Positions 33,901-40,506 of a stretch of DNA of 64,000 nucleotides are shown here, in pieces. Each line of letters opens with the position of its first letter. Positions within the stretch are counted from its first letter, which is position 1. The stretch is from the NCBI GenBank assembly GCA_016710335.1, contig JADJXQ010000003.1:368004-432003 (forward strand). Direction: 5' to 3'. The notes under the pieces were generated by a model. That model was not told where the DNA came from. It did no database searches and worked only from the letters and a program-made list of their open reading frames with translations. The position numbers were made by a program, and so were the translations under genes. This stretch comes from Rhodospirillales bacterium (GTDB lineage Bacteria; Pseudomonadota; Alphaproteobacteria; Rhodospirillales; Defluviicoccaceae).

Positions 33901-34444
33901 CCGCGAGGTCGGCATCGAGCTCTACCAGCAGATGCTGGAGGAGGCGGTCGCCGAGGCCCGCGGGGGCGACGGGGCAGTGGCGGCAGAGGACTGGAGCCCG
34001 CAGATCGCGGTCGGCATCGGCGTGCTGCTGCCGGACACTTACGTGCCGGACCTCGGCGTCCGCCTCGGTCTCTACCGGCGGCTCGGCGAGATCAAGACGG
34101 CTGAGGAGATCGAGGCGTTCGCCGCCGAGCTCATCGACCGCTTCGGGCCGCTGCCGCCCGAGGTGGAGAACCTCATGCAGGTGGTCGGGGTCAAGCAGCT
34201 CTGCCGCGGCGCCGGCGTCGAGCGGGTCGAAGCCGGGCCGAAGGGCGCCGTAGTGACGTTCCGTGGCAACGACTTCGCCAATCCCGCCGGCTTGGTCACG
34301 TTCATCAACCGCCAGGCCGGGACCGCCAAGCTGCGCCCCGACCACAGGCTCGTCTACCGTCGTGCGTGGGAGCTTCCTGCCGACCGTCTCGCCGGCGTCC
34401 GCCGCCTGGTCGGCGACCTGGCCGCCATCGCAGGCAAGGGCTGA
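30956..34444 (+). CDS. mfd: Transcription-repair coupling factor Mfd
   Basis: A 1162-residue protein with the standard Mfd domain order. UvrB-homology modules (LSFPAWDCLPYDRVSPRADIVSRR near 62; EPGEYAVRGGIVDLFPPG near 160) come first, then the polymerase-binding CarD-like domain (LVVHVDHGIGKYDGLEAI near 500). The RecG-like translocase follows with Walker A LICGDVGFGKTEVALRA near 640 and DEEQHFG near 742, and the C-terminal TRCF domain closes the protein (DTYVPDLGVRLGLYRRL near 1030). Mfd removes RNA polymerase stalled at DNA lesions and recruits UvrA. It starts with GTG. The recG/sdhE/mfd neighbourhood is conserved in alphaproteobacteria. Confidence 0.97.
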   Translation: MLECAEHLSTRGRVVIAGAPEGFDALLLGDAAKALPGGLLVVCRDDARLARAAEALAFFAPEVEVLSFPAWDCLPYDRVSPRADIVSRRIDTLTRLCEASAGKQASPRIVLTTVSAALQRVVARAAFAGATLVAAAGERLKPEDLIAFLERQGYARAETVMEPGEYAVRGGIVDLFPPGRDEPLRFDFFGDELEVIRSFDAGSQRSTGDVEIFELKPVSEVSLSPEAITRFRSAYRELFGTVRDDDPLYEAVSAGRRHVGMEHWLPLYHDRLETLFDYLPDAAVVLDHQADQALGARLDLIGEYYEARRTITGAGLAASALPYRPVPPGMLFLDGEGWRDLLAERPVGLLSPFAVPDDAPAAVDAGGRPGLDFTQARQREGVNVFDVVGERIRDHRRRARRVVIAAVSAGSRTRLQHILAEHGLDAVVPVDSWAEAGRLPERAVAIAVLDLERGCSAPRLALITEQDILGDRLTRRSGRRLRPENFITEASSLTPGDLVVHVDHGIGKYDGLEAITAGGAPHDCLRIVYAGGDKLYIPVENIEMVSRFGSESAGVQLDRLGGASWQARKARLKQRIRDMADELIKIAAARTLKPAPVVTAPEGLYDEFCARFPFVETEDQARAIGEVLEDLMAGRPADRLICGDVGFGKTEVALRAAFVTAMEGRQVAVVVPTTLLCRQHYQTFAARFAGYPVRIAQLSRLVAPKDADAVRAGLADGSIDVIVGTHALLAGRIRFHDLGLLVIDEEQHFGVAHKEALKKLKSEVHVLTLTATPIPRTLQMALAGVRELSLIATPPIDRIAVRTFVLPFDPVVIREAILRERLRGGQTFYVCPRIEDLGEVGKTLKALVPEIKVVTAHGRLSPRDLEAAVSAFYDGSYDVLLSTNIIESGLDLPAVNTIIIHRADMFGLAQLYQLRGRVGRSKVRAYAYLTLPARRKVTPAAQKRLEVMQALDSLGAGFALASHDLDIRGAGNLLGDEQSGHIREVGIELYQQMLEEAVAEARGGDGAVAAEDWSPQIAVGIGVLLPDTYVPDLGVRLGLYRRLGEIKTAEEIEAFAAELIDRFGPLPPEVENLMQVVGVKQLCRGAGVERVEAGPKGAVVTFRGNDFANPAGLVTFINRQAGTAKLRPDHRLVYRRAWELPADRLAGVRRLVGDLAAIAGKG

Positions 34445-34454
34445 AACGGTTTCT

Positions 34455-34464
34455 CTACTAGTAG
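34455..34464. repeat. CTACTAGTAG palindrome, copy 1
   Basis: A perfect 10-bp palindrome, carrying the tandem stop codons (TAG TAG) of the DsbA-like gene on the reverse strand. An identical copy lies at 35233-35242. Confidence 0.85.
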
Positions 34465-35120
34465 AATGTGCGAGCGGCGGCGTCGAAGGTGGCGGTGACG
34501 TCGAGCATTCGCGCCAGCACCTGCGGTTCCTGGGCGCCGGAGATGGCGAGCGCACCGTTGAAGACGAACGACGGCACGCCGTTGATGCCGAGCCGCCGCG
34601 CCCGCGCGTGCTCCCGCTGCACCTCTGCGATATCCTCGCTGCTCATCAGGTACCTGCCGACCACCTCGGGGTCGAGGCCGACTTGTTCGGCGATGGCCAC
34701 CAGGACGTCGAGGTCGCCGATATCGAGTCCTTCAACGAAGTGGCCGCAGAACAACGCTTCGACCATCTCGTCGCCGCAGCCGTGTTCATCGGCGAGACGT
34801 ACCAGGCGGTGGGCGTGCACCGAATTGGCGCGGGCGCCGATGCGGTCGAGGGCGAACGGGATGGCGGCGCCGCGGCCGGCGCCGACCAGCGCCTCCTGGG
34901 CCCGCCGCACCCGCCGCTCGGGGCCGCCGATCCCGACCAGGTCGGCCATCCGCGTCGGTCCCGTGTCCATCGGTTCCGGGTAGAGTAGAAACGGCCACCA
35001 GCGGATGCGCCACGGCAGGAACGGCCGCATCGCCAGCGCCTGCTCGAGCCGCCGCTTGCCCACATAGCACCACGGACAGGCCGGATCGAAAATCACCTCG
35101 ATGACAATGTCGCCGCCCAC
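34458..35120 (-). CDS. DsbA-family (FrnE-like) thiol oxidoreductase
   Basis: A 220-residue protein of the DsbA/FrnE thioredoxin-fold group. The active site is EVIFDPACPWCYVGKRRLEQA near residue 10, a CPWC pair with a cytosolic FrnE-type context. The cis-proline loop GINGVPSFVFNGALAISGAQ is near 170, as in FrnE/YwbO relatives. No signal peptide is seen, so it should act in the cytoplasm as a thiol-disulfide enzyme. I chose the GTG at 35120, preceded by a purine-rich GGGAACGGGA; the frame is open to 35414 without similarity. Stop codons are the tandem TAG TAG inside the CTACTAGTAG palindrome. Confidence 0.83.
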   Translation of the reverse strand: MGGDIVIEVIFDPACPWCYVGKRRLEQALAMRPFLPWRIRWWPFLLYPEPMDTGPTRMADLVGIGGPERRVRRAQEALVGAGRGAAIPFALDRIGARANSVHAHRLVRLADEHGCGDEMVEALFCGHFVEGLDIGDLDVLVAIAEQVGLDPEVVGRYLMSSEDIAEVQREHARARRLGINGVPSFVFNGALAISGAQEPQVLARMLDVTATFDAAARTFY

Positions 35121-35232
35121 ATCCCGTTCCCGCTGTCGCTCCACTACCCTCACAACGTGCTGATATGGGGCGTAAAGCTGGAACGACACGGATAATCCGG
35201 CATCGAAGCACCTGAAAGCACCCGACAAAGAT

Positions 35233-35242
35233 CTACTAGTAG
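35233..35242. repeat. CTACTAGTAG palindrome, copy 2
   Basis: Identical to the copy at 34455-34464. It contains the tandem stop codons of the membrane fusion protein gene that ends here, so the two copies flank the DsbA-like gene. Confidence 0.85.
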
Positions 35243-36360
35243 AGATATGGCATCGGACGGGATTGAGCCACGGTGTCAGCGGCCGCGGCGGGTGGTTCCG
35301 GCGTGAGGCGGCGCCAGACTTCACGGATGTCCGCCGGAAGGCGCTGGAACAGGGCGAGGCCGAGGGGGCGGTAGAGGCGGACGGTCGAGAGCATGGAGAC
35401 CTGCTGCAGCGCATCCTCCGGTACCTCGATGCGGACCAGATGGTCGCGGCTGATCTGCGCGAAGCGCGGCTGGAATTCGTCCGGCAGGCGATCGGCCACC
35501 GCCGTCATCGCGGCGATGCGGCCCATGTAGAAGCGGTTGTTGGGGAACCGCACGATAATTTGGTCGCCATCGCCGTAGCGGACCAGCGAGCGATTGTCGA
35601 GGTAGGCGAGGATGAAGCGGTCCTCACCGTAGATGTCGAGGATGGTCTCGCCTTCGGTAACCACGCCGCCTTCGCTGACGGCGAGGTTGGCGACCACGCC
35701 ATCGTGTGCGGCGAACACACGGCCGTCATCGTACGCCGTCAGTACGTCGTTGTAGTGGGCCTGCGCCTGCTCCAGCCCCGCCGTCAACAGCGGGATCTCC
35801 TCCGCCAACTGATCGCGCGACGCCTCGAACGACAGCAGTTTTCGCTGCGCCTCGAAATAGCGGTGGACCAGGTCGCTGAGGCCGCTGTTGACGATGAGGC
35901 CCTGGCCGCGGGCGGCGGTAGAGCGTTTCTCCAGATCCTGGCTGAAGTCGACCTCGCGCTCCGACGCAGCGATCGACGCCTCGAGACGGGCCTCCTGGAT
36001 GCGCGCTTCGCTCAGGTTCTTTTGCAGATCGCCGATCCGCGCCGACATCTCCAGGGCGCGGCCGTTGAACCCGATCGAATCGTAGCGGAGCAGCAGGTCG
36101 CCGCGATTGACGCGATCGCCGTTGGCGACGACCAACTCCTTGATCGTCGCCTCGAACTCGAGTGCAGCCGAGTGCTGGCGTGCGTAGACGAAGCCGTCGC
36201 CTTCGAGCATGTAGAAGTGGCCGAAGGCGCGATGCACCAAGAACAGGGCGATGGCGAGGATGGCGAATAAGTAGATGTACTTGCCGAGTCGCAATGGCTC
36301 GCGACGGGTGTCCTCGGTGATCCGATAGGGCAGGGGAACGCTCTTGATGACGGATTTCAT
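35236..36360 (-). CDS. HlyD/Alg44-like membrane fusion protein
   Basis: About 374 residues from the ATG at 36360. One membrane helix (KYIYLFAILAIALFLVHRAF near 27) is followed by a periplasmic barrel-sandwich half (EFEATIKELVVANGDRVNRGDLLLRYD), a coiled-coil hairpin (about 100-195) and the second half (AAHDGVVANLAVSEGGVVTEGETILDIY). A beta-barrel with RYGDGDQIIVRFPNNRFYMGRI comes last. Such proteins link an inner-membrane synthase or pump to the outer-membrane exit; in alginate-type systems the partner is a family-2 glycosyltransferase. That is exactly the next gene upstream, seven bases away. No PilZ domain is fused at the N-terminus, unlike Alg44 itself. Confidence 0.78.
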   Translation of the reverse strand: MKSVIKSVPLPYRITEDTRREPLRLGKYIYLFAILAIALFLVHRAFGHFYMLEGDGFVYARQHSAALEFEATIKELVVANGDRVNRGDLLLRYDSIGFNGRALEMSARIGDLQKNLSEARIQEARLEASIAASEREVDFSQDLEKRSTAARGQGLIVNSGLSDLVHRYFEAQRKLLSFEASRDQLAEEIPLLTAGLEQAQAHYNDVLTAYDDGRVFAAHDGVVANLAVSEGGVVTEGETILDIYGEDRFILAYLDNRSLVRYGDGDQIIVRFPNNRFYMGRIAAMTAVADRLPDEFQPRFAQISRDHLVRIEVPEDALQQVSMLSTVRLYRPLGLALFQRLPADIREVWRRLTPEPPAAAADTVAQSRPMPYLY

Positions 36361-36367
36361 CGAGCCT

Positions 36368-37639
36368 TCAGAACCTCTCCGCTTGGTTCCGCACCTTCGC
36401 AGGAACATAGACGTCTGTGTAGGAACCGCGGAAGATCAACTCGTTGACGACGGCGTAAAGTCGGACGAAACGCAAAAAGTAGACGTTCGCGAGCCCGTAC
36501 AACGGTGCGCAGACGACGTATTTGAAGTCTTCCTTGGGGCGCGTCGACACCGACAACACGAGCAGGTATTTGACGATGGCGGCGATCGAATAAAACGCGG
36601 TGATGACCAGCATCAAGACCAGCGCGAAGGAACCGTAAAGATAAAACAGGTGCACCAGGTAAATCGTAAAAATGAACGGCACAACCCCCCGGAAATAGTA
36701 GATATCCCAAAAGCTGAGAGCGAGAGGGAGATCGAAGTTCGCGCGCATCGGGTTGATGACGTGATCCCGCGCCTTGCGAAACCGCAGCCGCACCATGGAC
36801 CGGTTCCAGCGCAGGCGCTGACGCCCGAGGACGGGGAACGTCTCCGGCACATCCGTCATCGCCACCGCGAACGGGGCGAAGCGCGCCTTCCAGCCGGCGA
36901 TGCGCAGCCGCGCCATGATGTCGCCGTCCTCGCCCGGCCCGAAATCCCAGCCGCCGATGCTTCTCACCGCGTCGGTGCGATAGACGCCGAACGCTCCGGA
37001 TGCGACGAAGTAGAAGCCCAGCACGTCCTTGACGATGCGCCCGAGGGTGATGGTGAAGGCGTAGTTGACGTGCTGCACCCAGGTCGCCAGCGAGGCATCG
37101 AGGTTGCGGACCCGCAGCGTTCCGCCGACGGCGGCGACGGCGGGATCGATGAAGTACGAGGCTGCGACCGCCAGCGCGGTGCGGTCGAAGGTAGTGTCGG
37201 CGTCGGTGACGAGGAACAGGGGATAACGGGCGCGATCCAATGCCGCGTTGACGGCCGCCGACTTGCCGCCGCGCGAGCGCAGTCGGATGTGCTCGTCGAT
37301 CAGGCCGCTGCGTTCGAGCGCCCGGAAGGTGTGTTCGGTTCCGTCGGTGGAACCGTCGTCGACGACGATGATCTGCAGCGGGCCAAGGCTTTGCTCGCGG
37401 AGCGACAGGACGGTCTGGCGGATGCCGGCGGCGTTGTTGTGACCGGCGACGACGACGCTGATGCCGCCGTCGTAGACGGCTCGGGTTCGCACCGGGTCCC
37501 GCCGGAACAGCACGAACCACGCCAGGATCACGCCGCCCAGGAAATAGCGCGGCAACTCGATGAATAGCGGCATCCAGAACACCCCGATCAAAGATGCGGC
37601 ACTCTGGTTGGTGAGGAAATCGAGGGCGATGTCGAACAT
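36368..37639 (-). CDS. Processive family-2 glycosyltransferase (polysaccharide synthase)
   Basis: A 423-residue membrane synthase. Catalytic motifs run in order: IIVVDDGSTDGTEHTF (first Asp, near 92), LFLVTDADTTFD (DxD, near 142), WDFGPGEDGDIMARL (catalytic base region, near 230) and QRLRWNRSMVRLRFR (Q-x-x-R-W, near 275). The RGGKSAAVNAAL segment also fits cellulose/hyaluronan/alginate-type synthases. There are two N-terminal hydrophobic segments and about three or four in the C-terminal third. The processive motif set implies a linear polysaccharide extruded through the inner membrane. It is adjacent to a membrane fusion protein and to a signalling protein. The polymer cannot be predicted. 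Confidence 0.83.
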   Translation of the reverse strand: MFDIALDFLTNQSAASLIGVFWMPLFIELPRYFLGGVILAWFVLFRRDPVRTRAVYDGGISVVVAGHNNAAGIRQTVLSLREQSLGPLQIIVVDDGSTDGTEHTFRALERSGLIDEHIRLRSRGGKSAAVNAALDRARYPLFLVTDADTTFDRTALAVAASYFIDPAVAAVGGTLRVRNLDASLATWVQHVNYAFTITLGRIVKDVLGFYFVASGAFGVYRTDAVRSIGGWDFGPGEDGDIMARLRIAGWKARFAPFAVAMTDVPETFPVLGRQRLRWNRSMVRLRFRKARDHVINPMRANFDLPLALSFWDIYYFRGVVPFIFTIYLVHLFYLYGSFALVLMLVITAFYSIAAIVKYLLVLSVSTRPKEDFKYVVCAPLYGLANVYFLRFVRLYAVVNELIFRGSYTDVYVPAKVRNQAERF

Positions 37640-39010
37640 TCAGGGGAGCCCGATCAGGCCGCTCTGCACGCAATCGCTTATGCTCTGGAAGCGAAAACCG
37701 GCATCGTCGATGACCTCGCGGTCGAACACGTCGGCGAGCGCGCCGCGCAGCCGTTCCTCCACCTGACGTCCGCGCTCAACGTCTGCGCCCGGCAACAAAA
37801 GGATCAGCTTGCCGAGGTGGTAGGCGACGACGTCGGTGGAGCGCACCAGGCTCGCCAATTCGCTGCCGAAGCGGACGAAGAACTGGATTTCACGCCCGGC
37901 TCCCTGCGGCAAGTTCCTGACCCCGGTCAGATCGATGACGAGCGCCAGGGTGTGCAGCTTGTGGCGCTGCTCGATCGCATGCATCTTGTGGGCGAGGATG
38001 GAGAACAGCGGCAGCGACAGCAATGGCAAGCGCTCGCCGAGGATGGAGCCGATGGGGTCCGTCTGCGCCAAGCCGCTGAACAGCGCATGGGCGCCTTCCG
38101 GCGTCAGCACATAATCGAGGATGCGGAGCCGCGGGCTATCTTCGGCCGGGAAGCGGTGGTTGCAGGCGAGGCAACGGCCGAGAGCGGGGGCCTCCTGGGC
38201 GCGATGGCTGCACTCGGAGCATATGTGGACCTGCCCCGGCTTGTCGTAGTCCAGGCCGAAGTGGCGCAGCTCCTTGCGACACTTGGGGCAGGTGTAGACG
38301 CCGTGGGGCCCGATGAAGCGCCGCTCCTCCGCCTGAAAGGCGCAGGCGAAGTGGTGGACGAGCGGCTCATCGGTGAGATCGATGCCGCCGCACTGCGGGC
38401 AGCCGTCGCGAAGCAGCACGTTGATGCTGCCGCACGCCGGGCAGGGATGGGCGATATCCACCAGTTCCGACGACAGATAGCCGGCCCGCGTCAGTTCCGC
38501 CAGCAGCGTGACCGGATCCGGCAGTCTGGTCGCCGTTTCGGCGCCCAGCACCCGCGCCGCGTGGTAGGCGAAGCCGCGCCGCAGCTTCGGGGAGAATATT
38601 GGCGAGATGCGGTTCGAGCGGGTCCACGCGAACGCCAGCAGCGCGCTCGCCGCCTGGACCAGGAACTCCGGGCGAACCATGGCGCGCAGCTCGGCGTAGC
38701 GGCGGGCGATGGCGATAGCCGTGTTCAGCGTCGAAGCGAGGTTGTCCGGGGACAGATCGGTGCACGCCAACTCGTCCAGCGCGTCGGCGTCACCGACCAC
38801 CACCACCGGCTTCAGCGGATCGCGCAGAACGTGGCGGCGCAATTCGCGGTCTGCGGTGGGGGACAGGATCGCGATGTCGGCTGCGTCCGGTGTTTCAGCG
38901 GCGAGCAGGCAGGAGGGCAGGATCAATTCGCCCGCCAGCGCCGGATCGACAAAGGTGTGAACGGTTTCGCGGCTCGCAGGCACTAGGAACGAGGCGCCGA
39001 ACGCGGACAA
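37640..39010 (-). CDS. Zinc-ribbon (TackOD1-like) protein with degenerate GGDEF-like C-terminus
   Basis: About 456 residues from a TTG at 39010, which has AGGAGAG seven bases upstream; an ATG at 39100 (AGGA close by) would add 30 unstructured residues. The N-terminal ~130 residues resemble a receiver-like alpha/beta region. The middle holds cysteine pairs typical of zinc ribbons: HPCPACGSINVLLRDGCPQCGG, YTCPKCRKELRHFG, HICSECSH and GRCLACNH. This pattern fits the TackOD1 output domain linked to cyclic-di-GMP signalling. The last 150 residues read like a GGDEF fold (LALVIDLTGVRNL, YHLGKLILLLPGADVERGRQVEERLRGAL) without the GGDEF motif, so it is probably not an active cyclase. It abuts the synthase gene directly and probably regulates it. 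Confidence 0.62.
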   Translation of the reverse strand: MSAFGASFLVPASRETVHTFVDPALAGELILPSCLLAAETPDAADIAILSPTADRELRRHVLRDPLKPVVVVGDADALDELACTDLSPDNLASTLNTAIAIARRYAELRAMVRPEFLVQAASALLAFAWTRSNRISPIFSPKLRRGFAYHAARVLGAETATRLPDPVTLLAELTRAGYLSSELVDIAHPCPACGSINVLLRDGCPQCGGIDLTDEPLVHHFACAFQAEERRFIGPHGVYTCPKCRKELRHFGLDYDKPGQVHICSECSHRAQEAPALGRCLACNHRFPAEDSPRLRILDYVLTPEGAHALFSGLAQTDPIGSILGERLPLLSLPLFSILAHKMHAIEQRHKLHTLALVIDLTGVRNLPQGAGREIQFFVRFGSELASLVRSTDVVAYHLGKLILLLPGADVERGRQVEERLRGALADVFDREVIDDAGFRFQSISDCVQSGLIGLP

Positions 39011-39071
39011 TTGTCTCTCTCCTGACCTGGTGTGGCGGCGCTCTGGACGACGGCGGCCGGACCCGCAGTGA

Positions 39072-39085
39072 CATTCCTCGGAATG
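39072..39085. promoter_or_regulatory. Inverted repeat CATTCC-TC-GGAATG in divergent promoter region
   Basis: Six-base arms with a two-base centre lie in the region between the zinc-ribbon gene (leftward) and the ABC operon (rightward). A related dyad, GCATTC-AGG-GAATGC, is found at 43629-43643 ahead of the discoidin-domain gene. It may be a second regulator site shared by this locus. Confidence 0.35.
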
Positions 39086-39118
39086 CGAGAGCAAGTTCAT
39101 ATTCCTGTTTATTTTAGT

Positions 39119-39136
39119 TGTAAAGCGCTCTTTACA
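39119..39136. promoter_or_regulatory. LacI-family-type operator TGTAAAG-CGCT-CTTTACA
   Basis: Seven-base perfectly complementary arms surround CGCT, giving the classic TGTAAA..CG..TTTACA form of LacI/GalR-family operators. It overlaps the -35 box (TTTACA, 39131-39136) of the promoter reading towards the ABC importer, so binding would block transcription. No LacI-family regulator gene is in the window. Confidence 0.68.
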
Positions 39137-39158
39137 CCCGTTTGGGGGATGCTACACT
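39131..39158 (+). promoter_or_regulatory. Sigma-70-type promoter of the ABC importer / glycosidase operon
   Basis: TTTACA (39131-39136, 5 of 6 matches to the -35 consensus) and TACACT (39153-39158, 4 of 6 matches to the -10) are separated by 16 bases. Transcription would start near 39165 and leave about 140 bases of leader before the ATP-binding gene. The -35 lies inside the LacI-type operator. Confidence 0.6.
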
Positions 39159-39303
39159 GAGCGGAACATCGGCTCGAGCGAGAGGCGCAACCGCGCTTGG
39201 TTGTCGTTCCTCTGCGCCGTTGCACGAACAGATTGTTGTTTTCGGGTCTCGCGAACATTGCTATGCAGTCTCGGCCCGTTCCCATCCCGGATTCCCGCCG
39301 CCC

Positions 39304-40506
39304 ATGGCCGACATCGAATTCCGCAGCCTCAACAAGACGTTCCCCGATGGCAACCGGACGATCAGGGATCTGTCGCTGCATGTGGAGGACGGCGAGTTCA
39401 TGGTCGTCGTCGGCCCGTCGGGGTGCGGCAAATCGACGCTGCTGCGCATGCTGGCGGGCCTGGAGACGGTGACGTCGGGAGAAATTCGGATCGGCGGCAA
39501 GGTCGTCAACGACTGGCCGGCGCAGCGGCGCGATATCGCCATGGTATTCCAGGACTACGCCCTCTATCCGCACATGACGGTGCGGGACAACCTCGGCTTC
39601 CCGTTGCGGATGCAGGGCATCGGCAAGGCGGACATCGCGCGGCGGGTCGACGACACCGCCGAGTTGCTCGGCCTCGGGCAGTTGCTCGACCGCCGTCCGC
39701 GCCAGTTGTCCGGCGGCCAGCGCCAGCGGGTCGCCATGGGGCGGGCGGTTGTGCGCCAGCCCGGCGTGTTCCTGATGGATGAGCCGCTTTCCAACGTCGA
39801 CGCCAAGCTTCGGGTGCAGATCCGCACCGAGATCGCGGCGCTCCAGCATCGCCTCAACACCACGACCATCTACGTCACCCACGACCAGGTGGAGGCGATG
39901 ACCCTCGGCGACCGGGTGATGGTGCTGCGCGACGGCGTGGTGCAGCAGGTCGCGTCGCCGGCGGAGCTTTATGAGCGACCGGCCAACGCGTTCGTCGCCA
40001 CCTTTCTCGGCAATCCGGGAATGAACATCGTCGCCGCCGCACTCGCCCGCGACCGGGCGACGGCGCATGTGTGCGGCCAACCGCTGGCGTTGGGCGGATT
40101 GCTGACCCCGGACCTCGCTTCCGAATGGGCGGCATCGGGATCGTCGTCGTTGTTGATCGGCATTCGGCCGGAGTCCTTGGTGCTGGCCGAGACCGCCGCG
40201 AGCGCCGACATGCTGCGCCTGCCGGTAACCGTCACCTCCGTGGAATCGCTGGGCCATGAACAACTCGTCTACGGCCGTCTGCCGCAGGCGGAAACGCCGG
40301 CGCTGCAGGCGCTCGACAGCGGCCTGACCGCGTTCGGCGCCACCCCCGGACACGTCGTGGCGCGCTTGCCGGCCGCCCCTTTGTGCGAAGCCGGCCGAGA
40401 CATCCGCCTGGCGGTCGATCCCGCCCGAGTCCACGTGTTCGACGCCGATGGTACGTGTCGGGCGCACGGGCTCGGGGGGCAGGCGCACGCGGCAGCGGCG
40501 TCATGA
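39304..40506 (+). CDS. Sugar ABC transporter ATP-binding protein (UgpC/MsmK type)
   Basis: A 400-residue ATPase from the ATG at 39304; the frame is open to 39142, but that part lies over the promoter leader. It shows Walker A VVGPSGCGKSTLLRMLAG near 37, the ABC signature QLSGGQRQRVAMGRA near 137, Walker B GVFLMDEPLSNVDAKLR and the switch histidine YVTHDQVEAM. The ~150-residue C-terminal OB-fold (MOI) domain is that of the MalK/UgpC group energising carbohydrate importers. It overlaps the binding-protein gene by four bases. In this family the ATPase is often shared between several importers; here it is the first gene of its own operon. Confidence 0.93.
   Translation: MADIEFRSLNKTFPDGNRTIRDLSLHVEDGEFMVVVGPSGCGKSTLLRMLAGLETVTSGEIRIGGKVVNDWPAQRRDIAMVFQDYALYPHMTVRDNLGFPLRMQGIGKADIARRVDDTAELLGLGQLLDRRPRQLSGGQRQRVAMGRAVVRQPGVFLMDEPLSNVDAKLRVQIRTEIAALQHRLNTTTIYVTHDQVEAMTLGDRVMVLRDGVVQQVASPAELYERPANAFVATFLGNPGMNIVAAALARDRATAHVCGQPLALGGLLTPDLASEWAASGSSSLLIGIRPESLVLAETAASADMLRLPVTVTSVESLGHEQLVYGRLPQAETPALQALDSGLTAFGATPGHVVARLPAAPLCEAGRDIRLAVDPARVHVFDADGTCRAHGLGGQAHAAAAS

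Noticed and set aside
31622..34555. 977-residue open frame antisense to mfd
   Set aside because: The mfd frame carries every conserved motif. Long antisense frames are expected in GC-rich DNA, and the antisense product has no recognisable domain and His/Arg/Gln-rich composition.
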